DNA of 64,000 nucleotides from Rhodocollybia butyracea (GCA_015501585.1 JADNRY010000109.1:62001-126000), one strand, 5' to 3'; positions 23,101 to 36,174 are shown, counted from the stretch's first letter. Notes: generated by a model not told the origin, from the letters alone. Translations and numbers: made by a program.

Positions 23101-26100
23101 CTCTCGGAATGGATTTAGATTTCATACTTCCTTTCGCCGGTATTCCTGAAAATGGACGCGAAATCGATGGCATCGATGACAAGTCGGAGTTGGCTCATCG
23201 AATCATGTTAACCAACTTATTACGCATCCTTGGAGCAGTCAAAACTAAGAAAGCCAGCCAACAATTTGTCACACGTCCCACGCAGGTCATTCTCCCTCTG
23301 TCTCCCAACCACGGTGTCTTTGGAAACGACGGATTGTACTCGGAGTCCAAGATTGCTCTGGAAACGCTCTTCCAGCGTTGGGCCTCCGAAAGCTGGGGTG
23401 AATATCTTTGTCTTGCTGGAGCTGTCATTGGGTAAGTGGGTTCTTTTGCGTTTGCTTTCCTTCTAACCTGCATTCGCAGTTGGACTCGTGGTACTACGCT
23501 CATGGGTCCCACCAACATTGTTGCTGAAGGTCTCGAAACCTATGGTGTTCGAACCTTCTCCGCTAAAGAGATGGCATTCAATATTCTCGGTCTCATGCAT
23601 CCTCTCCTGTTCAGCATTACTCAGGTTGAACCCATTTGGGCTGACCTCAACGGTGGAATGGACCGTCTCCCTGACATCGCCGACGTTACAGGCAGAATTC
23701 GAAGCGCACTCAACAAGAAGGGCGACCTCCGTCGCGCTATCGCTCGTGACAATGCAGCTGATTTCAAGGTCCTTAACGGCGTTGACGCGGAACGCCTTAT
23801 CCAGACTGTGGACGTTCTTCCTCGTGCTAACTTCCGGTTCAATTTCCCTGAACTTGAATCTCAGGAATCTCTCGTAGATGTCACTAAGCTTCGTGGCATG
23901 CTTGACTTGGACAAAGTCATGGTTATTACTGGCTCCGCTGAAGTAGGACCGTGGGGTAGTGCCCGTACTCGTTGGGAGATGGAAGCTCGAGGGGAGTTTA
24001 CGATTGAAGGTGCTATTGAAATGGCTTGGATGATGGGTTACATCAAACATTTCGACGGCCGTCTGAAGGACGGTTCGCTATATGTGGGCTGGGTTGACAG
24101 CAAGAGCGGCGAGCCAGTTGATGATAAGGACGTTAGAGGGCGTTACGAAAAGGATATTCTTGAGCATGCCGGAATTCGTTTGATTGGTACGTCGTATTTG
24201 CGTCTTTCATTTTCTTATTCTTATTAATCCCTGTCCCCGTAGAACCTGAGCTCTTCCGTGGTTACGATCCAAACAAGAAGGTCTTTAACCAGGAGGTTGA
24301 ATTGATCCACGACCTTGAGCCTATCGAAGTGACTGCAGAGGAGGCCTCGAAATTTAAACTCCAGCACGGCGACAAGTGCGACATATGGGCAGGCGAAGGT
24401 GGACAATGGTTCTTCAAACTCAAGAAGGGTGCTTGCGTGTTCGTTCCGAAGGCGTTTTCGTTCAGTCGCAAAGTTGCTAGCCAAATTCCTACTGGATGGC
24501 ACGCTGGTCGCTACGGTATTCCTGACGACATCATTGCCCTGACTGACCCAGTTACACTTTGGAACTTGGTCTGTACTGCGGAAGCTCTCAACATGTCCGG
24601 TATCACCGATCCGTATGAGTTATACCAACACATGCATCCGTCAGAGGTCGGAACGTCACTTGGTAGTGGTATGGGTGGGCAAGTCAGTTTGGCTAAGATG
24701 TTCATAGATCGTCGAGACGAGAAGGACGTTCAAAATGACATCCTCCAAGAAACGTACGTACTCTCTTTCATGTCCAATTACCTGAATTAACCTGGATGTT
24801 ATCTCAAGGTTCATCAACACAACTGCTGGATGGATCAACCTTCTGCTTATGTCGTCCAGTGGACCAGTAAAGATTCCCGTTGGAGCATGGTAAACATCCT
24901 TGGACTGTCATTTGGCCAAATGCTTACCACCCTTTCCAGTGCTACCGCTTTACAGTCGCTTGAGATCGCTTGTGACACCGTTCTGGCCGGTAAAGCAAAG
25001 GTTATGATTGCTGGTGGTTACGACGACATTAGTGAGGAAGGATCATACGAGTTCGCCAATATGAAGGCCACCAGTAATGCGGATTCCGAGTTCGCCATGG
25101 GTCGTGAGCCGACAGAAATGTCCCGACCTACAGCAAGTACTCGTTCAGGTGTAAGTTGCATCACCTTACCCACGCCTTTTTGTACTGATCTGTCGTAAAG
25201 TTCATGGAAGCGCAAGGATCCGCTGTGCATATCGTCATGAGTGCCAAGACTGCCTTGGAACTTGGATGCCCTATTCGCGGCATTATCGCTTTTACCTCTA
25301 CATCAACGTAAGTGTTTATACCAATGGCTTAAAGTTTCTTGCTAACCCCTTTCTAGTGACAAAGCTGGTAGATCTATTCCTGCCCCCGGTCACGGGTCCC
25401 TCACCATTGCACGCGAAGTCCCTTCGAAGCACCCTCTCCCTCTCCTCAACCTTGCCTACCGCGAACGTCAGCTCTCCTTCCGCCGCACTCAAGTCTCTCA
25501 ATGGCTGGCCCACGAACAACAACAGCTACGTGATGAAATTGAGACCCAGAAAGCATCTGGACAAACCGTCGATGAGGAATACTATGCGTCCAGAGTTGCC
25601 GCTATTGAACACGAAGCTTCTCGTCAAGAGAAAGAGGCAGTTGGGACGTACGGCATGCTCGAAGGAAGTGACCCTCATATCGCTCCTCTTCGTCGTGCGT
25701 TGGCTGTATGGGGTTTGACTGTCGACGACATCAACGTCCTTTCTATCCATGGCACGAGTACCAAAGCTAACGTAAATTTTTATTCGTGATTTCTCTTTGT
25801 AATGTTTGCTAATGTTTTCAACAGGAGGAGAACGAGACACATATCTGGAACACTGTGTTCACCTGCCTTGGCCGTACAACTGGAAACATTGTCCCGGTTA
25901 TGGCACAGAAGAGTCTTTTGGGTCATTCTAAGGGTGGTTCTGCTGCTTGGCAGGTCTCTGGTTTGATGAACTCGTTACACACTGGAATTGTTCCAGGGAA
26001 CCGAAACGCGGAGTAAGTTGATCTCTCTCCTGTTCGTTCTTTCGTTAATCATTACTCCAGCAACATCGATGACCACTTCCAGCACCGCAGCCACTTGATG

Positions 26101-27051
26101 TTCCCTTCAAAGACCATTCATACGGATGGTATCCGGGCTGGTATTATGGTAAGCATGATATGTCTCAATGGTACCAGCTTTTAATTTTTCATCTCAGTCA
26201 TCGTTCGGTTTCGGTCAAGTTGGAGGCGTCCTGCTCATGGTCCATCCTCGCTACCTCTTTGGATCCATCGATCCCACTTTCTATGAAGCGTACAAGGAGC
26301 GCCGGGCAGTCCGTGCCAAACTCAGCTACAAGGCTATGAGCGAGATGATGATCAAGAATAATCTCGTTCAGATCAAGGAACGGCCACCATACCCTGCTGA
26401 GCTCGAGGACAAGGTGCTCCTGAACTCGATGGCCCGTACTATGCCGGATCCCAAGTCTGGCTCGTACGCGTACAACAAAAAGTACGAAGTCCCGATCGCT
26501 ATCGACACTGCGAACTTCAAGACAGTCTCAGAGGTACTTGCAAAGGATGCACTGAGCAAGTCGGCTGCTTGCACCGAAGAATTCGTCGGCGTTGGTGTTG
26601 ATCAAGGTATGTTTGCAAGTATTAATCTCGAAAAGATGTTGTCTAATACTGTGATAGAACTCATTTCGTCTGTCCCATCGCACAATTTCAATTTTGTGTC
26701 GCGCAACTTCACCGATGCTGAGATTGCCTACTGTAATGCCCAGCCCTCTCCGCCGTCCTCGTTCGCCGCACGCTGGGTCGGAAAAGAAGCCGTCTTTAAG
26801 TCGCTCGGTGTCAAGTCCCGGGGAGCCGCTGCACCAATGAAAGACATTGAAATCGTCAATGATGAAAGTGGGGTTCCTACTGTTGTGTTGCATGGTGAGG
26901 CCAAGACCAAAGCTACGGAGAAGGGTGTTTCGAAGGTCTTGATCTCGTTGAGTCACTCGGAGGTGAGCTTTCTCGTTCAGACACCACAAAACTCTTTACT
27001 GACTACTTTTCTCAGAATGTTGCCATTGCTTTTGCTCAAGCTTCTACATAG
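14152..27051 (+). CDS. Type I fatty acid synthase, fused beta-alpha single polypeptide
   Basis: Cytosolic megasynthase making C16/C18 acyl-CoA from acetyl- and malonyl-CoA. Splicing 21 introns (14233-14282, 15638-15686, 15991-16044, 17444-17503, 18422-18474, 19314-19363, 20229-20284, 20381-20428, 20631-20682, 22321-22368, 23432-23479, 24187-24242, 24754-24808, 24890-24939, 25151-25200, 25308-25356, 25772-25824, 26013-26060, 26149-26197, 26607-26657, 26963-27015) and ignoring one extra T near 15193 gives about 3,938 residues. Domain order is that of yeast beta then alpha: acetyltransferase (GHSQG, Ser ~288); enoyl reductase ([25 protein letters not shown]); dehydratase; malonyl/palmitoyl transferase ([20 protein letters not shown], Ser ~1834); then an Ala/Pro linker near residue 2,170. 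The alpha half has one ACP (LVGGKST, Ser ~2255), ketoreductase ([11 protein letters not shown]), ketosynthase (PVGACATA Cys ~3353; SIHGTST; LGHSKGG) and phosphopantetheinyl transferase ([16 protein letters not shown]). All catalytic motifs are present. The first intron was placed so [11 protein letters not shown] joins VSIPVST, the usual beta N-terminal strand. Confidence 0.97.
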
Positions 27052-27350
27052 TATTAGGTTATAATTGAATTGACAGGATATTCGTTAGGTACTTTTAATT
27101 TTAAGTCACTGTAGTATACGACGCGTAGATGATAGAATGAACTTTTTTCTCTTGTTCTTTTGGAGTGTCAAAGCTGTACATTTCTCATGACGAATTATGT
27201 AAGTCATTCGTAAGTTAGCGCTAAGAAACTACTCCAGCTCCAGTTGTCTCCACCTCACGAATTCATAACGACCAACATTACGATTATTTTCTATGATTCC
27301 TACTCAACACTGATTCAATAAACTTTACTTTACTCTCATTGCTTGCTACC

Positions 27351-30300
27351 ATGAAGTGGGAACTTTTGCAAACCCTTGCGGTGTTTTTTGCTATAATTGA
27401 TTCAAATGCATATGCATATACTGCACTGCCAAGGTATACCAGACAAAATCATCTCTTCCTTGTTCTGATTATCGTACAGATGGGGACAAGCCACAGCTAT
27501 CATAAACGACGCTCTGTTCGTTCAAGGCGGAATGACTGATCAATTCAAAGAATATTCCTACACGTCTGCACCCATAAATGACGATTTACTATACCTTTCC
27601 TTATCGACTTCCTTCGATCCTTCTTCGCCTCCATGGCAGCTTATTAGCAGTTCCGCCAATTCATCGATTTCTGCTGGTGCACCAGTTGCTTGGCATACGA
27701 TATCCGCAGTGAACACCTCGGAAATCCTCCTTTTTGGTGGCTTTCCATCTGTGAATTCACCAACTGTTCTTACGCTCCAGGCAGACTCTGCCTGGTTGCT
27801 CAATGTCTTTAATCGTCTTGTACCGGTCTGGATTCAAGAAGCCATGTCCTGGGCTAGTGAACCTATTCGGCGCATGCGGCATAGTGCTGTAACGAACATA
27901 AACGGTGCAGTCTTCATTGTTGGTGGAGAACGAGCTGATGGCTCAGGACTTGCGTTTTCCGACCATTACATGTTCGATCCGGCGATTCCATCGTTTACTA
28001 GCCTTCCCACAACCAACGGGCCTCCTGGAATCACTGGCCACCGCTCCATCATCCTTGCAAATGGTACTATGCTCGTTTTTGGAGGATACGAGCCCAGTGT
28101 ATCTTCCCTGGTTAGCCTTGCGACCATATGGACCTTGGATACTACTGCCTTGTCTTTTGAGTGGGTCGCTATCACAGCCGTAGGAGCTATTCCTGGATCA
28201 AGGCGAGCTTTTGCTGCAGTGCTAATCGAAGGCGAACAAATCCTTATTCATGGAGGGTGCGACGCAGTTTTTCAGACAACATACGATGATGGATGGTCTT
28301 TAGACTTGACCACAAATCCTCCAACTTGGTCAGAGGTCTCTGCCTTGTCTCAAGTCGGTCCGCGAAGAGATCATTTCGCTGTCTCGTATGGTCCTGATGT
28401 TATTTTTGGATTTGGTGAGTACTCACTGTGATGATAGGTAATTTGTGCAGCTGACCATTACGTTCTTAGGCTATGGAAATTCCGCACCGGCTCCTGCCCC
28501 TTTGGTGGTATACAATCCATCGGGAAGTAGTAGTGGCAGCGGCACTCGCACTGGAAGTGTTGGTGGTGGTGACTCCTTTCCCTCGACTTATAGTGCCCCT
28601 CCAATTACTTCTATCAGTCTAACTCAAACTATTCCTGGAGTAACTCAGGCCATGACCAGTACCAATGGTCAAACTGGAGGGTCACCAACATCGACTTCAG
28701 AGCCCAACAACCCAGGCACGAGTGCAGGAGCTAACAGTAATTCCAAGACTGAGGGAATTGCCGTGGGAACTGCACTGGGTATCCTTGGTTTTCTGGCAGG
28801 AGGTGTGGTGGTGGTTTACTACGTGAGACGGAGAAGACTGGATGCTGCACAGGAAAGTCGATTTATGTTACTCAATGACGACGATCCAGAGGCCGGCGTT
28901 CCTGCTATCAGGCCAAGTGGGGAAAAAGGTCCATATAGCGAACGTTGGAATGTGCTCAAAAATCTTAAGGCTGGAAGTGCACTTACTGCGGTACCTGGAG
29001 GTGTTGTGGGACTCGCGGAAACAACACGACCTACTGCTGCGAGAAGAGACATGCTTGCCGATGAAGACACTCGAGATTTCGGATGGCATGGGCGTCGGAA
29101 GAGGGAAGGCACGGATGATAGCTCTTGGTCTCTCTTGAGTTTTATGAAGCTTCGAAGTCGGGAGGGCAGCACGTCAAGCTATACCAGCCTGGCCAGAGAA
29201 AAATCAGATCCATTTTCAGACGGAGCGGCGCTAATGAGAGATGAAGAAACTGGTTTCATTGGTGCCGCTGCCCGAGGTTATGGTGGTTCTGTCAGCCGTC
29301 CTGCCCACAACCGCGGTATGAGTGGTACAAGCTATGCCAGTACTTCGAGCGCGATTAGCAATCAAGATACACCAGTCTACTCTGGCGGAAGAATTTATCA
29401 TGATCCATTCACAAATCCCTTCGCTGACGAAAACGAGCTAGCAGCGGATTCCCGACGGCCACGCCCTCAGCTCAATCAGCCGCTTCAGATTCAAACCATG
29501 CTACCCGTAGAGGTACATAGCCTTAGTCCAGTCACCGAAATTTCTCGTACAACACTCTCACAAAGTGACCACACTGAGTCTTTATCCTCACAGTCGCATG
29601 AACGTATCAGCCCCTTCAACACGCTCTCTCAGGCCACCTCTCGTACTTCCTTCAACCCCCGTCCATCATCGCTCCTTGATACCAATTTTGACTCACATCC
29701 TGTTCGACGGAGTGACTCTTGGTGGTCCCGATTCTCTCGCCATAGCATTCTCGATAGACGTGGGAGTGGCTCTCGACAACTGGGCGGTATGCCTGATATT
29801 CGAGATCCCAACCCACCGCCTCGCCTCGGTGGCCTTGTTGCAATCGAAGAAAGTCAGAATTCTATTTCTCCGGAGCGTGATTCTCTTGATTCCAATTCCA
29901 TAACCTCTTCCATCAAACGCGCACTGTCGAGGGGCAATGATCCCAATGTCTATACTGGGAAACACGAAAAATCACTTTCTTCGCTGAGAACCGCTGATTC
30001 TGAAGCAATTGAGCGGATGGCTGGTGCTGTTGATGTTGTTCAACGGGAACGGACAACGGGGAGTCAAGGTACAAGGGGGAGTACACGAAGTTATGACAGC
30101 AATAGCGTGTGGCTACCCGAGGAGGGCCATGGTATTATTCACGGAGTGGACATGTCCTCCTTTGACGTTCAGTCTCCGGTCGATATGGGGCTGGGCGAGT
30201 CCCTGCTATCTCTAGACCATCCAACCACACCACCCAAAGCAGCTTCTCCTGTCATCACGCCTCCAATATCTCAACCCAGCACAGCAGCATCGTCAAATAC

Positions 30301-30556
30301 ATCTGTGAACAGTGCTGGTGCCAAACGACCCATCCGTACACCGACCGGCTCCGCGGTTGCCGCTCGTGTCCAGGACTACGAGAAACGAATGAGCCAAGAT
30401 CAATTTGTTCCCAGCCCGACTAATACCCGACAACATGAAGAGCGTTCCAACAAGAGAAAACCGAATATAAACTATGGGCTTACTTCTCGTCCCAGCCTGT
30501 TCGTGGCTAATCCTGATAAACACCGACAAGGGTCCTCACAGGATTCGCAGTCATAA
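27351..30556 (+). CDS. Kelch-repeat (galactose-oxidase-like beta-propeller) single-pass membrane protein
   Basis: Three exons (introns 27434-27479 and 28415-28469) encode about 1,034 residues. A signal peptide (MKWELLQTLAVFFAII) is followed by an extracellular Kelch propeller with repeated glycine-pair strands: ILLFGGFP, VFIVGGERADG, MLVFGGYEPS and ILIHGGCD. Then come a Ser/Thr/Gly-rich stalk, one transmembrane helix (VGTALGILGFLAGGVVVVYY, about residue 465-485) with an RRRR stop-transfer, and a long cytosolic tail of about 550 residues rich in Ser, Arg and Pro and apparently disordered. Topology is type I. Kelch/TM proteins of this shape are common and poorly characterised in basidiomycetes; a cell-wall or polarity sensor role is only inference. 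It starts 300 bp after the fatty acid synthase stop, same strand. Confidence 0.85.
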
Positions 30557-33500
30557 TTATAGTCTTGCGTATTTCCTTGCTTTCTGTTTTGGGTGTTGGA
30601 TTCTCTGGTCCCAGCCTTCGTCCTAGTCCCAATCGTTACAATGCTGCTTTTCTGTTTTAGACATCCCAGCCGCCTTCCTCATGATTTCATCTTGCGATAC
30701 CTTGTTTTGGACGAAGACTACATACTTAGATTCTCTTTATCATTTTTTTTTATTACTTTGCTTCTCAAAACCATCTGCTTGTATTTACGATTCATGTTAC
30801 GATACATCCACGACTATTGCTTTCGTTCCTCTCCCTTTCCTTTTTATTACCGTTGAGTCTCGGTAGCTGAATGGACAATGACAACGGACTAATAATGTAA
30901 ACGCTGTACCCACAAACAATCAATGATGTATCCTATCCACACACTAATTGTTCTTTTCTCATCAGATGGACGCAGTCTCTAGTGGATCCTGGGTGGATCA
31001 ACGAAAAATCGAACATGAAATCCAGCTTGACCCTCTTCAATGCACATGCTTTACCAAACGGGCTGAATCTCATTGTGGAGCTGACCGTTGCGCACCTGCT
31101 TGGAGAATGGGAGCAGTTACTATGAATATTGTCGTATGTGGGATATACTTGCAGCCGAGACCTAGACCAGGTATTTTCCGAATTGCGCTTCAGAATCTCC
31201 CTATAAAAATCTGGAATATATTTTGACCCCCGGCTTCAACTTGGCAAATACATATATTTCAAGATAACGGCTGCCTTTTTTTTCCCTTCTCGTCTGCCTC
31301 GTTTCCCTCCTTGTCCGACCTCAGTGTCTGCTGGTGGAATGGCCGGATGAGTAACGAACTGGTACGTTTACCCTCACAGCGCGACTTAGATATTTCTCGT
31401 GAGTAAATACAATTGCTATGGACATTGCTAAATAATAATAAAAGGAAGGTCTACTGACACCGCAGCTTTCACGGCGTACCGCTGGTAGCAATGGTAATAT
31501 TCATAGAGCGCCCACCAGTAGTACAGTAGCGGAGCAACTCGCGCAAAAACCGTAACTATACAATGTACTTCGGGCTCGACACTGTTCAAAAGCTTCTGAA
31601 TCTGATTGAATGTCCTCGCTCTTCACAATAAATATAGAAAGACCTTATTACCTCGACTCCCCAGTGAATGGGATCGCCTCAGTTAAGATCCGACTAGTTT
31701 CGGACGGCGTACATAACTCTAGAGGTCGTGTAGCACCTCTAATAATACCGACCTATTGTCACGACTCCCTTCTTAGAAAAAATAACGCACCCCAACCATC
31801 AGTAGTATGCGTTAACAGAATACTTTCCGATTCGTAGCCGTATGCAAGTCTATGCAAGTTCCACCGTTTTTGCGGACCCTTTCCTTGCTTCCATCAGGGT
31901 GTATTAATTTATAAAAACAAACAGAACGAACCACTCCGACCATCAAAAATATATATGCATCAAGAAGCCACTTTCCGATTTGTAGCCGTACCGTTTTTGC
32001 GCAGGTCCAATAGAGTCATAGTTCTTTACTTGCTTCCATCGTGGTGTATTGAGTTTTCAAAACAACTAAGACGAACCACCCTGACCGAAAGTATGAGTTA
32101 CTTGAGTACTTTCCGACTCGTAACCGGGTGCAATGCAAGCTTGCCGTTTTCGCGAAGGTCTAATAGAGCCATAGCCCTCTTTGCTTTACTTTTAATTATT
32201 TTATTTTCCTCACAGGAATAAATATTGAACAGCCTGATGAGTTTCAGTATTAATTCGGACTCGGAGCTTGCAGGGCTCAAACTTCAGTAAGTACTTCAGT
32301 CGAATAATGAATCGATGACAGATGATAGTTGCTAGTAGGTAGGAGTGGCACGGCAATAAGATTAAGCTTCAAATGACCTGGGCAGAGTACAGACTCGACC
32401 AACTTGTTTTATCATGTGTTTGTTGAAGTTGTACGGTTCAACAAAGCATGGATGATCGGGTGATACAATCTGAGCGGTAAGTATCATATATCATAACTGA
32501 ATTTATCAGCCCCTTGAAAGCCCTTGAAGCAGAGAGTTGGACTGCAAAGACGCGTTGATCACATCAAGAGATGTACGCTCTTCGACGTGGTCGTAAGCCG
32601 ACATGTCCACTGCGATGGAAACCAACTTGAAAGTGATGGATGCATACACTCACTTTTGAAGAAATGTCGAAAACTCTAATCGCCGACTTTGAAATGAGCG
32701 CTCGTTGAAGGAGGCCAGGGGTGAGTCACATACATCGGGAGATCAACGTCCGGGAAAATCCCGACGTCGATCATAGTGCATAGCGAGTTGCGTTTGGTAT
32801 TCTCCGAGATTCATGCGATGGCGGGGACGTGAAAAGTTGGTCACTGGGATCCGCCGGTGATAAATGCTTTGTTGGAGGCAGAGAGGACATTGGTGCATCG
32901 TGGTGGTGCAAAAAAAAAACTACTACAGCGCTGGTAAAACTAAATCACTGTTTCAAGTCCTAGTAGGAGAACTGCTGTATGTTCTGGATGTCCATGATGT
33001 TGTTGATCTATACGTGAGACGGTTGCTTCTGAAACCAAAGACAGCTTCTATCATTAATTATCAGGATATGTGGATAGTTTATTGAAGCGTGAGTACGCTA
33101 GTGGAAACTGTACACCAGCTGCATACGGTTATCTCTCGAAAAGGGTACTTTTTTCTTTCGGTGTGCGCTGCTCCTGGAAAAAGTATGACACCTGACCGTT
33201 TACTAGAATACACGCCGAAGGGCAAGTCCTCGCGCCGTTCTCAGCGGGAGATAAGCGACATAAATACGCCAACTTGAATTCCTCTCATAACCAAGACCAA
33301 TATACAACCAATATATTAAGCACATCGCTGTGTGTAACATACTTATCTGAAACACCCATTCAAGTTCACCACCTGCTAGAACTTAGACGCTGCGATAAGG
33401 AGGCCCAAGGCTCACCGTTTTTGGTTTGGCTCCAACTTGAAGGTCACCGTCGCAGAAACACTCAGAAAACACGAGCCTTATTTGCCTAGGGCTAGAGAGA

Positions 33501-34845
33501 ACGGCATTTTGCCGCTCACCAGACGCCCGGGGACATCGCAGATTTTAACAGCTCTTGCTACGATTGTAATTCAGAGCTCTACTGACCTCACTCCAAAGGT
33601 GTCACCGTGGTACCCAGTGACCAAAGGTACAATAGGACCTAAAATTGTGCCTACGTACTATGGGGAATTCTTTTTGACAACGTGTTGTGGGCGACAAGAT
33701 CGTGCGCAGTTGTTATTCTGGAAATCTTGCCTCCGAGTCAATATGTAAGATTGCAAGAACCGACCGAGGAAACACCCTTGGTATCTTCATTCGCCGCGGC
33801 CCAGGAATTAAGTTCTCAAGTCGGAGGCTTCATGTCGGGACGTCGGGAGAAACCAGTGCGAGATCCTGAAGGTTGTATTGATGGAGTAAGAGCCAAAGAT
33901 TTACGCGTTTTACGCTCAATGAGTTTGCTTCATAGTAGAGCAACGAGATAGCAATGTTGTATACGTGTATACGTGTTGACTGTGGACGAAGCCCTAAACA
34001 ACGATCGGCGAAACGTGCATTTTTGTCGTATTCCTTGGTTAGCGCGGGACCGCCCAATAGAAATCACTTTGTTAGGCGCTACAACACCAAATTGACACCA
34101 AACGTGAATTGAAGAAAACAAGGCCGGGGTGTACGAGGTCCTCACCCTTTGGCGCCGACACGCCGACTGAATATTTGAAGATTGAATATTATTGAATGGA
34201 TCTGAATAGGTGAATGGAAGTTGAGTTATGAGTTACGTTGAGTAATTCTCAATGAATGGCGATGATCTCAATCGCTTCTATGATATTCTGTGAAATTCAT
34301 ATTTAGTACTCGACCGTTCAGCTCGTGGTTGAGGACGATCGTATCCAGGAAGACTCGGAGGTGTAGACCCTGGGTGCACTTGGACGGATGCGAGAAGAGG
34401 GGCCGAAGGCACAATCTCGATTGTACACTGTGCATGCAACAAAGCGAATGGAACCTTTAGGAAAGGCGCTGCGATGCTGCAATGCTACATAACACGAGGA
34501 TGATAGACGTCAGCCCAGCCAGTGCAGAGAAATTCTTTTACCTCCTGAGTTTTTTTTACGAAGGCGCATCGGATTTTACACATGGTACAACCCTTTATGC
34601 ATATGGGTATATGAACAAACGATAGATACCCTGAACCTGATAAATGGAGGATGCAACTGGGGGCACTGAGGGCACTGGAGGCCAGTCAAACCGTTGACGC
34701 GATGGAGATAGAGCCCGATCAGATTCGTTGAGAGGTAACTGTACATACACTTGTTTAGTCGGTTTCAACAACATTTACAATCATTAGCAACAAAGTCATT
34801 TGCTGTAAGAAGTCCAAGAAAAGAGTGCAACTGAATTCAAGGCAC
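30557..34845. other. Gene-poor region
   Basis: I see no gene I can support in these 4.3 kb. The first 300 bp are probably the 3' UTR of the Kelch gene. 31821-32215 holds tandem degenerate repeats. Around 32506-32900 several short stretches in different frames and on both strands look protein-like (for example plus-strand VHSELRLVFSEIHAMAGT and minus-strand VDMSAYDHVEERTSLDVINA), but no consistent gene model results. It may be a decayed gene or transposon. Confidence 0.4.
31821..32215. repeat. Three degenerate tandem direct repeats of about 135-150 bp
   Basis: Units begin near 31824, 31971 and 32107 with CTTTCCGAyTyGTArCCG. They share CCGTTTTTGCG or CCGTTTTCGCG and CTTGCTTCCATC followed by GGTGTATT. 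Units 1 and 2 also share GACGAACCAC-type sequence. They differ by indels and many substitutions, so the array is old. No ORF is shared by the units. Confidence 0.6.
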
Positions 34846-35415
34846 TCATGCTGCCGCATCGATCTCTGCAATGTAGGCTTTAGTCTCGTCGGAATTCACT
34901 TTTTCGAGGACCTATACAAAAAAAAACGATATGATCCTGTGAGCTCCAGATCAAAAGAATATTTTTGAGGTGGACGCACCTCTTTGAGCCTCACAACATA
35001 GGCTTTCTGAGCCTCTTCTTTCTTCATCCCCTTGATTTCGTTCCAAGCGTCCCTGTCGAAGAGTAAAATTCAATGAGTTCGAAGCCGGGGGCAAGGAGGA
35101 GCGAAGCACCATTTAGCCTTTCCGACAAAATCAAGCATACCAGGACGCGCGGTATTGACGTCCCCAATCGTGGCTATAACACAAGATAACACAGGTAGTA
35201 AGATTCGAGAGACATTTGAGATCATTCCTGAGTGTCAGACCTTGCTTGTAATGCTTGTAAAACTAATTAATGATGAGTTGCGGCCCTGCGCGAAAGAACA
35301 AAAGTTGACGCGATGGACTTACGAAGAGCTGGTCATCCTGAGAAGGCTTCACTGGACCATCTTTAGGGAGACCTGTAACAATTTTCACAGCTACGTCGAA
35401 TTGGGCTTGGGACAT
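34846..35415 (-). CDS. Acyl-CoA-binding protein
   Basis: Five short exons (35323-35415, 35241-35262, 35110-35173, 34980-35052, 34846-34911), each with clean GT-AG borders, splice to 105 residues. These include [53 protein letters not shown] and [16 protein letters not shown]. This is the canonical four-helix acyl-CoA-binding domain with the conserved YKxYKQAT.GD and KWDAW motifs. The length equals that of a stand-alone cytosolic ACBP, which buffers and shuttles C14-C22 acyl-CoA esters. It lies 8 kb downstream of the synthase that makes those esters; no co-regulation is shown. The gene has no exon longer than 93 nt, so simple ORF scanning misses it. Confidence 0.93.
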
Positions 35416-36174
35416 GATGGATGTTGGAGAAGAAATTACTTGGGGCTGGGGTTGATTTTCGTTATCGATGATCGTTGCGTTATCTATTATTCATTATAAT
35501 CTTATCTCATCGATACGCGTTAAAATACCAAAAACATTAAGTGAGCGTCCAACCAGTTACCACGTCCCGAGAGTTACAGTAATGCGCTTCTATGATTTCG
35601 GAAAATGAAAAGATTGGCTGAACTTTGACCTACTCTGACCGCCGCCGCCGCCGGTTGAGATTCCGCAGCCTTTGATATCATCTGTCCACTGTCTTTCAAA
35701 AAGGTACCAAGCCAAATCAACCATGTACATGTACTTTGTTATCTGATATAGATTCAACAAATGAAAGAAGTGGGGTCAGAATGGGGTTTAGATTCAGGCC
35801 TTAATCGCTGGGTCGGAACATATCTGCAGCCACAGAAAGGCAGCTGCCCACAGATATTAAGTACAGATCCGTGGATTTGGAGTTGGGTTGAATCGAAAGG
35901 ATATTAATACTCGGGGTCATTGTTGGCATTGATGTTTCGAGGTAAAAAAAAAGGCTAAGAGCATGAAACGTCGGAGTGGGATGCGTCAAGTCAGTATCGG
36001 TCAGGTATAACTTGTGATAGATAGATGGAAGTGTGGTATATAGGGAGATTGTGGCAGCAAGTTGGCAGCAAGTAAGAGGCTGACTGATGAGAAAAACACA
36101 ATTAAGAGCGCTAATGTCACGTGGATCAAAGTTACGTCCGATTCCTGGAACGAGACGTTCCTCGTCGTGTGGCC
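35416..36174. other. Divergent intergenic region between the ACBP and PH-domain genes
   Basis: Presumed shared promoter region. It contains a (GCC)n microsatellite at about 35639-35653. No ORF with domain content is seen. Confidence 0.4.

Noticed and set aside
32506..32900. A gene on either strand in the gene-poor gap
   Set aside because: Protein-like stretches occur in several frames of both strands and cannot be joined by normal introns, so no model is supported.
33430..34060. Open frames that might be retroelement gag remnants
   Set aside because: No zinc knuckle, protease or reverse-transcriptase motif is visible and no terminal repeats flank the stretch.
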